The notes under the pieces are model-generated. The model was given only the letters and a program-made list of their open reading frames with translations, had not been told where the DNA came from and made no database searches. A stretch of DNA of 5,099 nt from positions 1 to 5,099 of the forward strand of contig DAIDJT010000183.1 in NCBI GenBank assembly GCA_027451265.1, given 5' to 3'. Origin of the DNA: Bacteroidales bacterium (GTDB lineage Bacteria; Bacteroidota; Bacteroidia; Bacteroidales; VadinHA17). Shown piece by piece: positions 1 through 5,099 of this stretch (position 1 is the first letter of the stretch; each line of letters opens with the position of its first letter). The position numbers and the translations under genes were made by a program.

Positions 1-111
1 GGGTCTGCCGTTAAGCTGACTGCTGACCTCTTCCGGTATCTCTTCTGTTATCCGTAATGGCCTTGCGGTTTTCCGGGAGCATACTGAGATGCGGAGTCAT
101 GAACCCTTGAA

Positions 112-147
112 GCACGACACCCCCCGAAGGGGCAACTGCTGTCATGC
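112..147 (-). other. UUCG-capped RNA arm within the candidate intron
   Basis: On the minus strand, GCATGACA (147-140) pairs with TGTCGTGC (119-112) over 8 bp including one G-U. Inside it, CCCC (132-129) pairs with GGGG (124-121) across a UUCG tetraloop (128-125), an unusually stable loop in RNA. The stacked arrangement suggests a functional folded RNA rather than chance. It abuts the 150-196 stem, so the two could stack coaxially. Confidence 0.55.
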
Positions 148-149
148 CC

Positions 150-196
150 GGGTCATCTCCATCCTATCCTCGCCGGTTCGGTTGGCATGATGACCC
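150..196 (-). other. 8-bp stem with 31-nt loop within the candidate intron
   Basis: GGGTCATC at 196-189 on the minus strand pairs perfectly with GATGACCC at 157-150. The 31-nt interior is purine-rich in the minus-strand reading, as is common for ribozyme internal loops. It is separated by only two bases from the UUCG-capped arm. Confidence 0.5.
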
Positions 197-314
197 TCTC
201 CCTTAACGGGCACATATGCTGCTTTATTAGCTTTCAGCCTTGCATCTGTGTTGCTCTCGTCTCGCGGCTGTTACACCGTTTGATGATTGCTCCGTTCAGG
301 CCGCCAGGATGGGA

Positions 315-328
315 AGGCTTCTCAGCCT
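315..328 (-). other. GNRA tetraloop hairpin within the candidate intron
   Basis: On the minus strand AGGCT (328-324), GAGA (323-320) and AGCCT (319-315) form a 5-bp stem capped by a GNRA loop. GNRA loops are common tertiary-contact elements in group II introns and other large ribozymes. On the plus strand the loop would read TCTC, so this hairpin favours transcription from the minus strand. Confidence 0.5.
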
Positions 329-372
329 GCACCCGTGGTGGACGCGTCAGGACCGTGATCCGTCTGCGTGAG

Positions 373-400
373 ACTCTGAAGTCTGTTGTTGATTCAGAGT
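373..400 (-). other. 8-bp hairpin with 12-nt loop within the candidate intron
   Basis: Positions 373-380 (ACTCTGAA) and 393-400 (TTCAGAGT) are perfect inverted repeats around a 12-nt loop (381-392). In the minus-strand reading the loop is A/C-rich and unpaired, the sort of loop that could carry an exon-binding or other long-range pairing site, but no partner could be proved here. Confidence 0.5.
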
Positions 401-589
401 GATAATTAAACCATTCCAAAGAACTTTCATGCTTCAGAGCGACTCTTTATCGCTCACATGGTAGAACAAATATAACCCGTTAACCCGTTCCGGTCAAGTT
501 TTTCATGGTAATAATACGACGAAGAAAGTAACATGTTGTAAACCGACTTATTAACCGAAATAAGCGGCTGAAATACATATGTATAAATT

Positions 590-627
590 AAAAAAAGCGA
601 GGTTATCAACAGCTGTTGATAACCTCG
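590..627 (-). terminator. Rho-independent terminator of the DUF4139 gene
   Basis: A perfect 30-bp palindrome spans 598-627, with half-arm CGAGGTTATCAACAG. On the minus strand it is followed by one C and then seven T (596-590), a classical intrinsic terminator. It begins 25 bp after the stop codon of the DUF4139 gene (stop at 653-655). The plus strand has no T-run after the stem, so it acts leftward only. In the transcript the centre would open into a small loop around AGCU. Confidence 0.88.
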
Positions 628-652
628 TCTGTCAGTCGTTTTCAACTGCCTG

Positions 653-2263
653 TTATTCAAGTATTACTTTCTTGTTTTTTGGGTATTTGACGCTGTAGGT
701 GAAGATAACTTCCCTGGTTTCACGGGGTGCAACCGTGAGGTCCCATGTGACCTCTCCGGTGGCGGTGTTCTGTTTTCCGCCCGAAAGCTCAACAGGCTCC
801 ACCGTTATATCACTGTTCTGCGGCAATGGCAGCTGGTCACGCAGCCTGAGAGTGACTGCCTTGCTTTTGTTGTTGCGGACGGAGATAAGGAAGGAACGGG
901 TTTCAACCTTGTTGGCTCCGATCAGTTTCTGAGAGGTAAAGTCAGTACGGCGGTCCCTCTTGACCGTTATGCTGTTGTCTGCACCGAGCGACACCGGCAG
1001 GGTGTCAGTAAGCTCCGCCGTATTTATATACCCTTTGCCGGTGAAGGTGTTGCTGAAGTAGATGTTTGACTCACCTGGCAGGAGATTGTATTTATCCCAT
1101 TCTGTGATATAGCCCATCAGGTATGCTGAAGTGGTAATCTTGGGTGTTGCTGCATAGCTGTATGTGGCAGGAACGGTCAGCCTCTGTAGCTCTACGGTCT
1201 CCAGCTTGCCACCGGAAGGAATGGTTTTGGGCACATTCACGTCGAAGCTGAAGCTGATGTTTGATTCGGTGACGGTGACGGGCAGGGGAGCGGTGGCTTC
1301 CAGATCCATCATCGCAGCCTCCTCTGCTTTGGCCTCGCGTGCAACCGGCCTTGACTTTGATCCGTAACCCCTCACAACCACTTCATTGAGTGCGTATTCC
1401 TGGTAAAAATCAACAAACCACGGGTTCAGGACAGGCAGATACCCTGCAGTCATCGGTGCAGCATTCGAAAGGCTGACCTTCACGTCCTTCCACTCCACAC
1501 CACTGTTTTGCCAGATATTTGCCTTGTAAATTATCACTGCGGGATCGGTGATGTCATCAACCCTGATGTCATATGACGGCTGCCAGCCGGCATTCATCAC
1601 CACGTATGAAAGATAAAGCTTCCCGGTGACAGGCTTGCTCCCGGACAGGGTCATGACAATCTCGCCCGTAGGCATCTTCGATCGGTCAATGGCACCGGCC
1701 AGTTGCTGATCAAGCTTCTCCTTTTCCTCTTTATATTCCTTTATCAGCCTGGTCTTCCTGAGTATGGCAGTCTTGACACTCTCCATGTTCGTGCCGTAAA
1801 TGTCAATGAGGGCCTTCAGTTGCTCAGGTGTTATGGTAGATTTCTGGGTTACAACATCATAGTTGGCCTTGAGGAAAAGCTCCTTCTCCATGAGCACCTC
1901 AGTTGCGTTTTCCTCATCCTCTATCCTGGTCTGGAGGGCCTCCACCTTGTCACGCAGGGTGCTTATGTCATCCGATTCTGCCGGATTCTCGAGGTAATTG
2001 TTCCGGTGCGTAACACCCATTATCATGAAATCACCTTCGCCCCTTACCTGGATGCTGTTGGGATCAATATAAGGAGAAAGTCCGCCTGCGACGTACTCCC
2101 ACGTCCCTGGCTGGAGAGTGACGGCCGCATCACCGGAGAGCTGCGCCCCGCGGCTGAAAACCGTAACATGACTGACGGGGACCTGGATATACTTTTCCTG
2201 GCCGTCGAGGCTGGAGGCGGAAAGCGCTACCGCGAAAAGCGCAACAAAGAGATATTTTTTCAT
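653..2263 (-). CDS. Secreted DUF4140/DUF4139 (MuiA-like) protein
   Basis: The 536-residue product begins with a signal peptide (MKKYLFVALFAVALSA, cleaved somewhere around residues 16-21), so it should be exported to the periplasm or cell surface. Residues about 28-90 (from VSHVTVFSRGAQL) fit the DUF4140 N-terminal domain of the 'mucoidy inhibitor A' family. Residues about 90-192 are charged and helical, a likely coiled coil. Residues about 200-536 form the beta-rich DUF4139 domain (LYLSYVVMNAGWQPSYDIRV, WKDVKVSLSNA, and the C-terminal TREVIFTYSVKYPK). The molecular function of the family is not established; the MuiA name comes from a mucoidy phenotype. An A/E-rich linker (about 303-330) splits the DUF4139 part and is preceded by an odd ALNEVVVRGYGS motif. 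The start at 2263 is chosen over an in-frame ATG at 2350 because the longer version hides the signal peptide and overlaps the terminator of the upstream gene. It is transcribed alone, from a predicted promoter at 2280-2311 to the terminator at 590-627. Confidence 0.9.
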   Translation of the reverse strand: MKKYLFVALFAVALSASSLDGQEKYIQVPVSHVTVFSRGAQLSGDAAVTLQPGTWEYVAGGLSPYIDPNSIQVRGEGDFMIMGVTHRNNYLENPAESDDISTLRDKVEALQTRIEDEENATEVLMEKELFLKANYDVVTQKSTITPEQLKALIDIYGTNMESVKTAILRKTRLIKEYKEEKEKLDQQLAGAIDRSKMPTGEIVMTLSGSKPVTGKLYLSYVVMNAGWQPSYDIRVDDITDPAVIIYKANIWQNSGVEWKDVKVSLSNAAPMTAGYLPVLNPWFVDFYQEYALNEVVVRGYGSKSRPVAREAKAEEAAMMDLEATAPLPVTVTESNISFSFDVNVPKTIPSGGKLETVELQRLTVPATYSYAATPKITTSAYLMGYITEWDKYNLLPGESNIYFSNTFTGKGYINTAELTDTLPVSLGADNSITVKRDRRTDFTSQKLIGANKVETRSFLISVRNNKSKAVTLRLRDQLPLPQNSDITVEPVELSGGKQNTATGEVTWDLTVAPRETREVIFTYSVKYPKNKKVILE

Positions 2264-2279
2264 AATGCTGAAATTTTTA

Positions 2280-2311
2280 TAAAGGTATTTAAAAAGAGAA
2301 TCATGTTCAAG
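2280..2311 (-). promoter_or_regulatory. Predicted Bacteroidota-type promoter for the DUF4139 gene
   Basis: On the minus strand, CTTG (2311-2308), 20 bases, then TACCTTTA (2287-2280) matches the Bacteroidota pattern TTTG / TAnnTTTG with one mismatch in each box. It lies between the terminator of the sigma factor gene and the start at 2263, leaving a leader of roughly 10 nt. The leader is A/T-rich without a Shine-Dalgarno site, as is usual in this phylum. Its position right after a terminator supports an independent transcription unit. Confidence 0.5.
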
Positions 2312-2331
2312 GAGGACAAAAACCCTGCCGT

Positions 2332-2365
2332 AAAAAAAGCTGCCGGACAAATGCAGTCCGGCAGC
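2332..2365 (-). terminator. Rho-independent terminator of the ECF sigma factor gene
   Basis: A 10-bp perfect stem (2339-2348 with 2356-2365, arm GCTGCCGGAC) has a 7-nt loop and, on the minus strand, is followed directly by seven T (2338-2332). It begins 22 bp after the sigma factor stop codon and ends before the promoter of the next minus-strand gene. The two genes are therefore probably not an operon. Confidence 0.9.
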
Positions 2366-2387
2366 CCGTTATTACCATCCATTTAAC

Positions 2388-2894
2388 CTAACCATTGTAA
2401 TCTTTAAGAACACTCATGAGCTTCTGACGTGCGAAGAAGATGCGGCTCTTGACCGTGCCGAGCTTCAGGTTGAGATTCTCGGCTATCTCCTCGTACTTGA
2501 AACCGTCAACATGCATGCGGAAGGGGAGGCGGTAATCCTCGTGCAGTGAGTCAATGGCTTTCTCAATCTCATTGCCTGAATATGACGATTCGGGTGAAAT
2601 GCTTCCCTTGTCGGAAGGCAGATTGAGGTAGTACAACTCCTGCGTACCGTCCATCATCGTGTTTTCCCTCATCTTGCGGCGGTAATTGTTGATGAAGGTG
2701 TTTTTCATTATTGTGAAGACCCAGGCCTTGAGGTTCGTGGCATCCACGAATTTGTCCTGGTTCTGTATTTCCTTTAAAAAGGTATCCTGAACTAGATCAA
2801 GCGCGTTGTCGCGGTCGAGGGTAAGACTGAGGGCGTACTTCTGAAGATTGCCCTTCAGATCTATTATGCTTGTTGTGAATTCCTGTGCAGTCAT
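2388..2894 (-). CDS. ECF-family RNA polymerase sigma factor
   Basis: The 168-residue protein has the two-domain build and size of an extracytoplasmic-function (group 4) sigma-70 factor, which directs core RNA polymerase to a specific promoter set. Region sigma-2 covers about residues 17-75, with the DLVQDTF segment at 33-39 (core binding/-10 recognition area) and NLKAWVFTIMKN at 54-65. A linker of about 35 residues follows. Region sigma-4 covers about 110-165, with SLHEDYRLPF, the helix-turn-helix entry KYEEIAENLNL and the recognition helix GTVKSRIFFARQKL. It closely resembles sigma factors that recur across Bacteroidales. No anti-sigma (FecR-like or zinc-finger) gene lies next to it: downstream is a terminator and upstream is a divergent gene. 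It is thus orphan or controlled from elsewhere or by transcription. Its own promoter looks like a standard housekeeping one. The regulon cannot be told from this window. Confidence 0.93.
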   Translation of the reverse strand: MTAQEFTTSIIDLKGNLQKYALSLTLDRDNALDLVQDTFLKEIQNQDKFVDATNLKAWVFTIMKNTFINNYRRKMRENTMMDGTQELYYLNLPSDKGSISPESSYSGNEIEKAIDSLHEDYRLPFRMHVDGFKYEEIAENLNLKLGTVKSRIFFARQKLMSVLKDYNG

Positions 2895-2921
2895 CTCTCT
2901 GTTTTATTTCGTTTGTTGACA

Positions 2922-2953
2922 CAAAGTTAAACACTGTAATTCGGATAACCAAA
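2922..2953 (-). promoter_or_regulatory. Consensus Bacteroidota promoter for the sigma factor gene
   Basis: On the minus strand, TTTG (2953-2950), a 20-base spacer and TAACTTTG (2929-2922) match the Bacteroidota primary-sigma consensus (TTTG / TAnnTTTG) at every defined position. The predicted transcription start near 2915 gives a leader of about 20 nt before the ATG at 2894-2892. The match to the housekeeping consensus argues that this gene is read by the primary sigma factor rather than depending only on itself. Confidence 0.75.
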
Positions 2954-3210
2954 TCTTAATATCTTAAATTATTGTTAAAGCAATGGTGTGGAACAATGTT
3001 TCTAAAATGTAATTGGAATATAATCAGATATTTAACCGTATCATGTCTAAATTAAGATCGACAGGTATTTATTTATTTCTGACCCTGTAAGCCGGGTGGC
3101 AGGAAAGGCCTCAAAAGTTGTTGCCGGTATCATAAATATCATATACACAGCGTTATAGCGTCCGGATCCGGATTTGCTGTTTTTGTCCCTCATCCCTTAC
3201 CCCGGGGGCC
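2954..3210. other. Divergent intergenic region between sigma factor and hydrolase genes
   Basis: The 361-bp gap between the divergent genes (2895-3255) contains the sigma promoter on one side and a possible hydrolase promoter on the other. The middle is AT-rich to about 3070 and mixed after that. It holds a direct repeat TATCATA (3128-3134 and 3137-3143), a perfect 12-bp palindrome (3161-3172) and CCCCGGGG (3200-3207). I found no open frame with coding character, no convincing small RNA and no riboswitch that I recognise. Confidence 0.5.
3161..3172. repeat. 12-bp perfect palindrome, possible operator
   Basis: TCCGGATCCGGA is a perfect palindrome lying about 40 bp upstream of the predicted -33 box of the hydrolase gene. 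Its position and symmetry suit a dimeric regulator site, but a GC-rich 12-mer palindrome can also occur by chance and no second copy was found in the window. Confidence 0.25.
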
Positions 3211-3241
3211 TTTACCGGGATTTTACTTTTTTCTATCTTTA
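3211..3241 (+). promoter_or_regulatory. Possible promoter for the hydrolase-GSCFA operon
   Basis: TTTA (3211-3214), 19 bases, then TATCTTTA (3234-3241) is a one-mismatch-per-box fit to the Bacteroidota TTTG / TAnnTTTG pattern. It would start transcription near 3247, leaving a very short, A-rich leader ahead of the ATG at 3256. No Shine-Dalgarno site is present. A weaker partial hairpin (CCCGG/CCGGG) overlaps the upstream box. Confidence 0.4.
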
Positions 3242-3255
3242 CAAAAAAGTACCAT

Positions 3256-4068
3256 ATGGAGCTGAGAGATTTTCCTTCAGGAAAGACTGCGTTTTACCGG
3301 TTTGATGCTCAGGGTGAGCCGAGAGCGGTGATACTTCTTGTTCATGGTCTTGGTGAGCATGCGGGCAGGTATGCAGGGTGGGCTGGCCGGTTCAACGAAA
3401 AGGGGGTGACCCTGCTGGCATTTGACCTGCCGGGCCACGGCCATACCCCGGGCCGCTGGGGTGTGGTTCCATTGCCGGAGAAGGTGTATGATACAATTGA
3501 TGAGATTCTAAGGGAGACTGCCGTGAGTTTTCCGGGTGTGCCGCTTTTCATTTACGGTCACAGCCTCGGAGGCGGCATTGTGCTCAATTATCTCATTCGC
3601 AGAAAACCGGTCGTTACCGGGGCCATTGTCACCTCACCCTGGATTATTCTTTCGGAGACTCCGCCTCCCTTAAAGGTTTTCCTTGCAAAGGTTGCAGGAA
3701 CGCTGATGCCTGGAATGGCCCAGTCGTCAGGGCTGAAGACTGAGTATCTCTCGCGTGATACCGAGGTAGTAAAGGCCTACAGGAAGGATCCCCTTGTGCA
3801 CGGACAGATATCCGCGGGCCTGTATCTCTGGATGACCTCCGCTGCCGAAGAAACACTGGCACGCGCAGGAGAGATAACCATCCCGCTTCTGCTGGCACAT
3901 GGCCGCAATGACATGATAACTTCCCCGTCAGGGTCAGTACAGGTTGCAGGTTCTGCACCCAGGGCCACCCTGAAGCTCTGGGATGAAGGGTATCATGAGC
4001 TCCATAATGACCCCCTGAAGGAGGAACACTTCGACTTCATCACCGAGTGGATGGACACATTATTATAA
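3256..4068 (+). CDS. Alpha/beta hydrolase, monoacylglycerol lipase/lysophospholipase type
   Basis: This 270-residue cytosolic-looking protein (no signal peptide) is a complete serine hydrolase of the PldB/monoacylglycerol lipase group, often annotated as 'serine aminopeptidase S33'. The oxyanion-hole segment HGLGEHAGRY starts at residue 30. FDLPGHGHTPG at 56-66 matches the family's FDxxGHGxSxG block. GHSLGG at 101-106 gives the nucleophile Ser103. LLAHGRNDMITSP gives the acid Asp219, and GYHELHND gives His247, so the triad is intact. HGLGEH plus the GYHELHN tail favours esterase/lipase activity on monoacylglycerols or lysophospholipids over peptidase activity, but the substrate is inferred. 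The ATG at 3256 puts the oxyanion loop at the family's usual distance from the N-terminus. It is the first gene of a likely operon: the next gene begins 10 bp after its stop. Confidence 0.9.
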   Translation: MELRDFPSGKTAFYRFDAQGEPRAVILLVHGLGEHAGRYAGWAGRFNEKGVTLLAFDLPGHGHTPGRWGVVPLPEKVYDTIDEILRETAVSFPGVPLFIYGHSLGGGIVLNYLIRRKPVVTGAIVTSPWIILSETPPPLKVFLAKVAGTLMPGMAQSSGLKTEYLSRDTEVVKAYRKDPLVHGQISAGLYLWMTSAAEETLARAGEITIPLLLAHGRNDMITSPSGSVQVAGSAPRATLKLWDEGYHELHNDPLKEEHFDFITEWMDTLL

Positions 4069-4078
4069 TACGCCTCTG

Positions 4079-5056
4079 ATGGACTTTGTTACCGGGGTAC
4101 AACTGCCTGCCACGGCTTCGGAGATCACCTATGACACCCCGGTGCTGTTCCTTGGTTCATGTTTTGCCAATGAAATCGGCTACAGGATGGCCGCAGGCAA
4201 GCTTCCGGTAATGACCAATCCGCACGGAACGCTCTTTAACCCTTTCTCGGTTGCCGGGGCCCTGGACAGGTTCATTGCCGGCCATGTTTACACCGCAAAT
4301 GATATTTACCTTCACCAGAACAGGTACATGAGCCTTGACCACCACACCGCCTTCTCTTCGTATGATCGCGATGTCCTGATTGAAAGGCTGAACCAGGTGA
4401 GCCGCTCAGCATCTGAATACATCAGGAAGGCTTCGTTCCTTTTTGTCACATTTGGTACATCATATATATATACATTAAGGGAGAGCGGAGCCATTGTAGC
4501 CAACTGCCACAAACTGCCCTCTTCACTTTTTGTCCGCAGGCAGGCATCATGGTCCGAAATTGCCGCACGCTGGAGGGAAACGCTTGACCGCCTGGCTGAA
4601 ACCAATCCCTCAATCAGGGTATGGTTCACGGTAAGCCCTGTCCGCCACCTGAGTGACGGTGCCCACGCAAACCAGCTCAGCAAGTCACACCTTCTCCTGG
4701 CTGCCGAGGAGCTGCTCGCACACCCGTCCGTTGAAGGATACTTTCCCGCTTACGAGATATTCATGGATGAACTTCGTGATTACCGTTACTATGCCGCTGA
4801 TATGGTTCACCCTTCCGAAACGGGAATCGACTTCATATGGGAAAAATTCAGCAGCATTTTTATCTCCGCCCACACATTACGACTCTGGAACGAGGCTTCC
4901 AGGATCACCCGCGCAACGGCACACCGGATCTCTGGCGGAAAACGCGAAACAACGCCGTTCGCAAATGCAATTCTTGAAAAAATCCACGACCTGAAAAGCC
5001 GGGCACCGTTTATTGACCTTGATCAGGAGGAAAAATACTTCAAGGAACTTTTGTAG
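4079..5056 (+). CDS. GSCFA-family protein (predicted SGNH-like hydrolase)
   Basis: The 325-residue protein carries the family's name motif GSCFA at residues 26-30, inside VLFLGSCFANEIG. It continues with NPHGTLFNPFS (47-57), TFGTSYIY (124-131), NCHKLP (142-147), TVSPVRH (184-190) and DMVHPSETG (241-249). The order resembles SGNH/GDSL esterases: GSC takes the place of the GDS block, N142 could correspond to the block III Asn, and D241-x-x-H244 resembles the catalytic Asp-His block. In that alignment Cys28 would stand where GDSL enzymes have their serine. The family is described as functionally uncharacterised, so esterase activity is inference. There is no signal peptide, suggesting a cytoplasmic site. 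It follows the alpha/beta hydrolase by 10 bp on the same strand and is very likely co-transcribed. It ends in three in-frame stops (TAG TAA TAA, 5054-5062). No terminator is visible in the remaining 43 bp, so the operon may continue; from memory, GSCFA genes in this phylum often neighbour a murF-alanine racemase fusion gene. Confidence 0.92.
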   Translation: MDFVTGVQLPATASEITYDTPVLFLGSCFANEIGYRMAAGKLPVMTNPHGTLFNPFSVAGALDRFIAGHVYTANDIYLHQNRYMSLDHHTAFSSYDRDVLIERLNQVSRSASEYIRKASFLFVTFGTSYIYTLRESGAIVANCHKLPSSLFVRRQASWSEIAARWRETLDRLAETNPSIRVWFTVSPVRHLSDGAHANQLSKSHLLLAAEELLAHPSVEGYFPAYEIFMDELRDYRYYAADMVHPSETGIDFIWEKFSSIFISAHTLRLWNEASRITRATAHRISGGKRETTPFANAILEKIHDLKSRAPFIDLDQEEKYFKELL

Positions 5057-5099
5057 TAATAAAATCTCAAATATTTAAACAAAATTGCTTCTGGCTTGT

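Larger units (their letters stand above)
1..457 (-). mobile_element. Candidate 5' half of a group II intron (structured RNA), cut by window start
   Basis: This stretch has no convincing coding frame and a different texture from the AT-rich spacer to its right. Read on the minus strand it would start at 457 with GTGAGCG, close to the GUGYG start of group II introns. It then shows many local stems: 437-442/450-455, 373-380/393-400, a GAGA-capped hairpin at 315-328, an 8-bp stem 150-157/189-196, and an arm 112-119/140-147 that encloses a UUCG-capped stem. The GNRA and UUCG loops exist only in the minus-strand reading, which fixes the orientation. Near the left edge, minus-strand words such as GAGGTCAGCAG resemble what I remember of domain III sequences ahead of the intron-encoded reverse transcriptase. 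That protein and the diagnostic domain V would lie outside the window. It sits downstream of, and in the same direction as, the DUF4139 gene, about 130 bp past its terminator, so it disrupts nothing. An omega-RNA/HEARO-type element or another large structured RNA is possible. The right boundary is inferred. Confidence 0.42.

Noticed and set aside
1..57. Possible C-terminal end of a plus-strand gene entering the window (18 codons before TAA)
   Set aside because: Too short to judge, unrecognisable, and overlaps sequence that reads better as minus-strand RNA.
187..402. 71-codon open frame on the plus strand, and a 61-codon frame opposite it (234-419)
   Set aside because: Both overlap the hairpin-rich region, are Arg/Cys-rich with no protein-like motifs, and are better explained by structured RNA.
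381..414. Possible exon-binding sites (ATGGT at 414-410 and AACAA in the 381-392 loop) complementary to the DNA just before the putative intron start (TACCAT, TTGTT)
   Set aside because: The matches are only 5 bp each, the order along the intron is the reverse of the usual EBS2-EBS1, and the first site is too close to the 5' end. Chance is likely.
473..488. Tandem TAACCCGT repeat (2 x 8 bp)
   Set aside because: Only two copies in a spacer, with no dyad or neighbouring gene start to give it a role.
603..622. Two inverted TTATCAACA words resembling DnaA boxes
   Set aside because: Each differs from the TTATNCACA consensus at one position. They are simply the two arms of the terminator palindrome, and there is no other origin signal nearby.
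454..660. 68-codon minus-strand frame
   Set aside because: It spans the terminator palindrome and the AT-rich spacer after the DUF4139 stop, and its composition is not protein-like.
2264..2350. N-terminal extension of the DUF4139 protein to the ATG at 2350
   Set aside because: It would place 29 residues ahead of a clear signal peptide and overlap the terminator stem of the sigma factor gene.
1703..2386. 227-codon open frame on the plus strand
   Set aside because: It lies antisense to the DUF4139 gene, runs across a terminator and a promoter, and its translation has no recognisable domain. It is a shadow of the real gene.

Overview
The window looks like chromosome from a Bacteroidota bacterium, probably of the Bacteroidales/Marinilabiliales type. 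This rests on the gene content (a DUF4140/DUF4139 protein, a GSCFA-family protein and a typical Bacteroidota ECF sigma factor). It also rests on promoter-like sites that fit the Bacteroidota pattern TTTG-N19-21-TAnnTTTG, and on starts preceded by A/T-rich sequence rather than Shine-Dalgarno sites. No rRNA, tRNA or CRISPR array was seen.

Layout. Positions 1 to about 457 hold no convincing protein gene but are full of hairpins. Read on the minus strand they include a GNRA-capped hairpin, a UUCG-capped arm and several 6-8 bp stems, and the stretch would begin GTGAG. I read it as the 5' (ribozyme) half of a mobile structured RNA, most likely a group II intron whose protein would lie beyond position 1. 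This is a tentative call. Positions 458-652 are AT-rich intergenic DNA with a strong minus-strand terminator. A secreted or periplasmic DUF4139 protein (653-2263, minus) follows, with its own predicted promoter. A second minus-strand terminator (2332-2365) separates it from an upstream ECF sigma factor gene (2388-2894, minus), which has a textbook Bacteroidota promoter. A 361-bp divergent intergenic region (2895-3255) follows. On the plus strand, an alpha/beta hydrolase of the monoacylglycerol lipase/lysophospholipase type (3256-4068) and a GSCFA protein (4079-5056) are 10 bp apart and probably form an operon that may continue past the window.

How the genes relate. The minus-strand genes are two separate transcription units: the sigma factor has no adjacent anti-sigma gene and is not co-transcribed with the DUF4139 gene. 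The hydrolase and GSCFA protein are both predicted esterase-type hydrolases and may act on related lipid or acylated substrates, but the sequence does not show which. The points most worth a second look are the structured RNA at the left edge and a SusC/TonB-box-like motif embedded in the DUF4139 protein.
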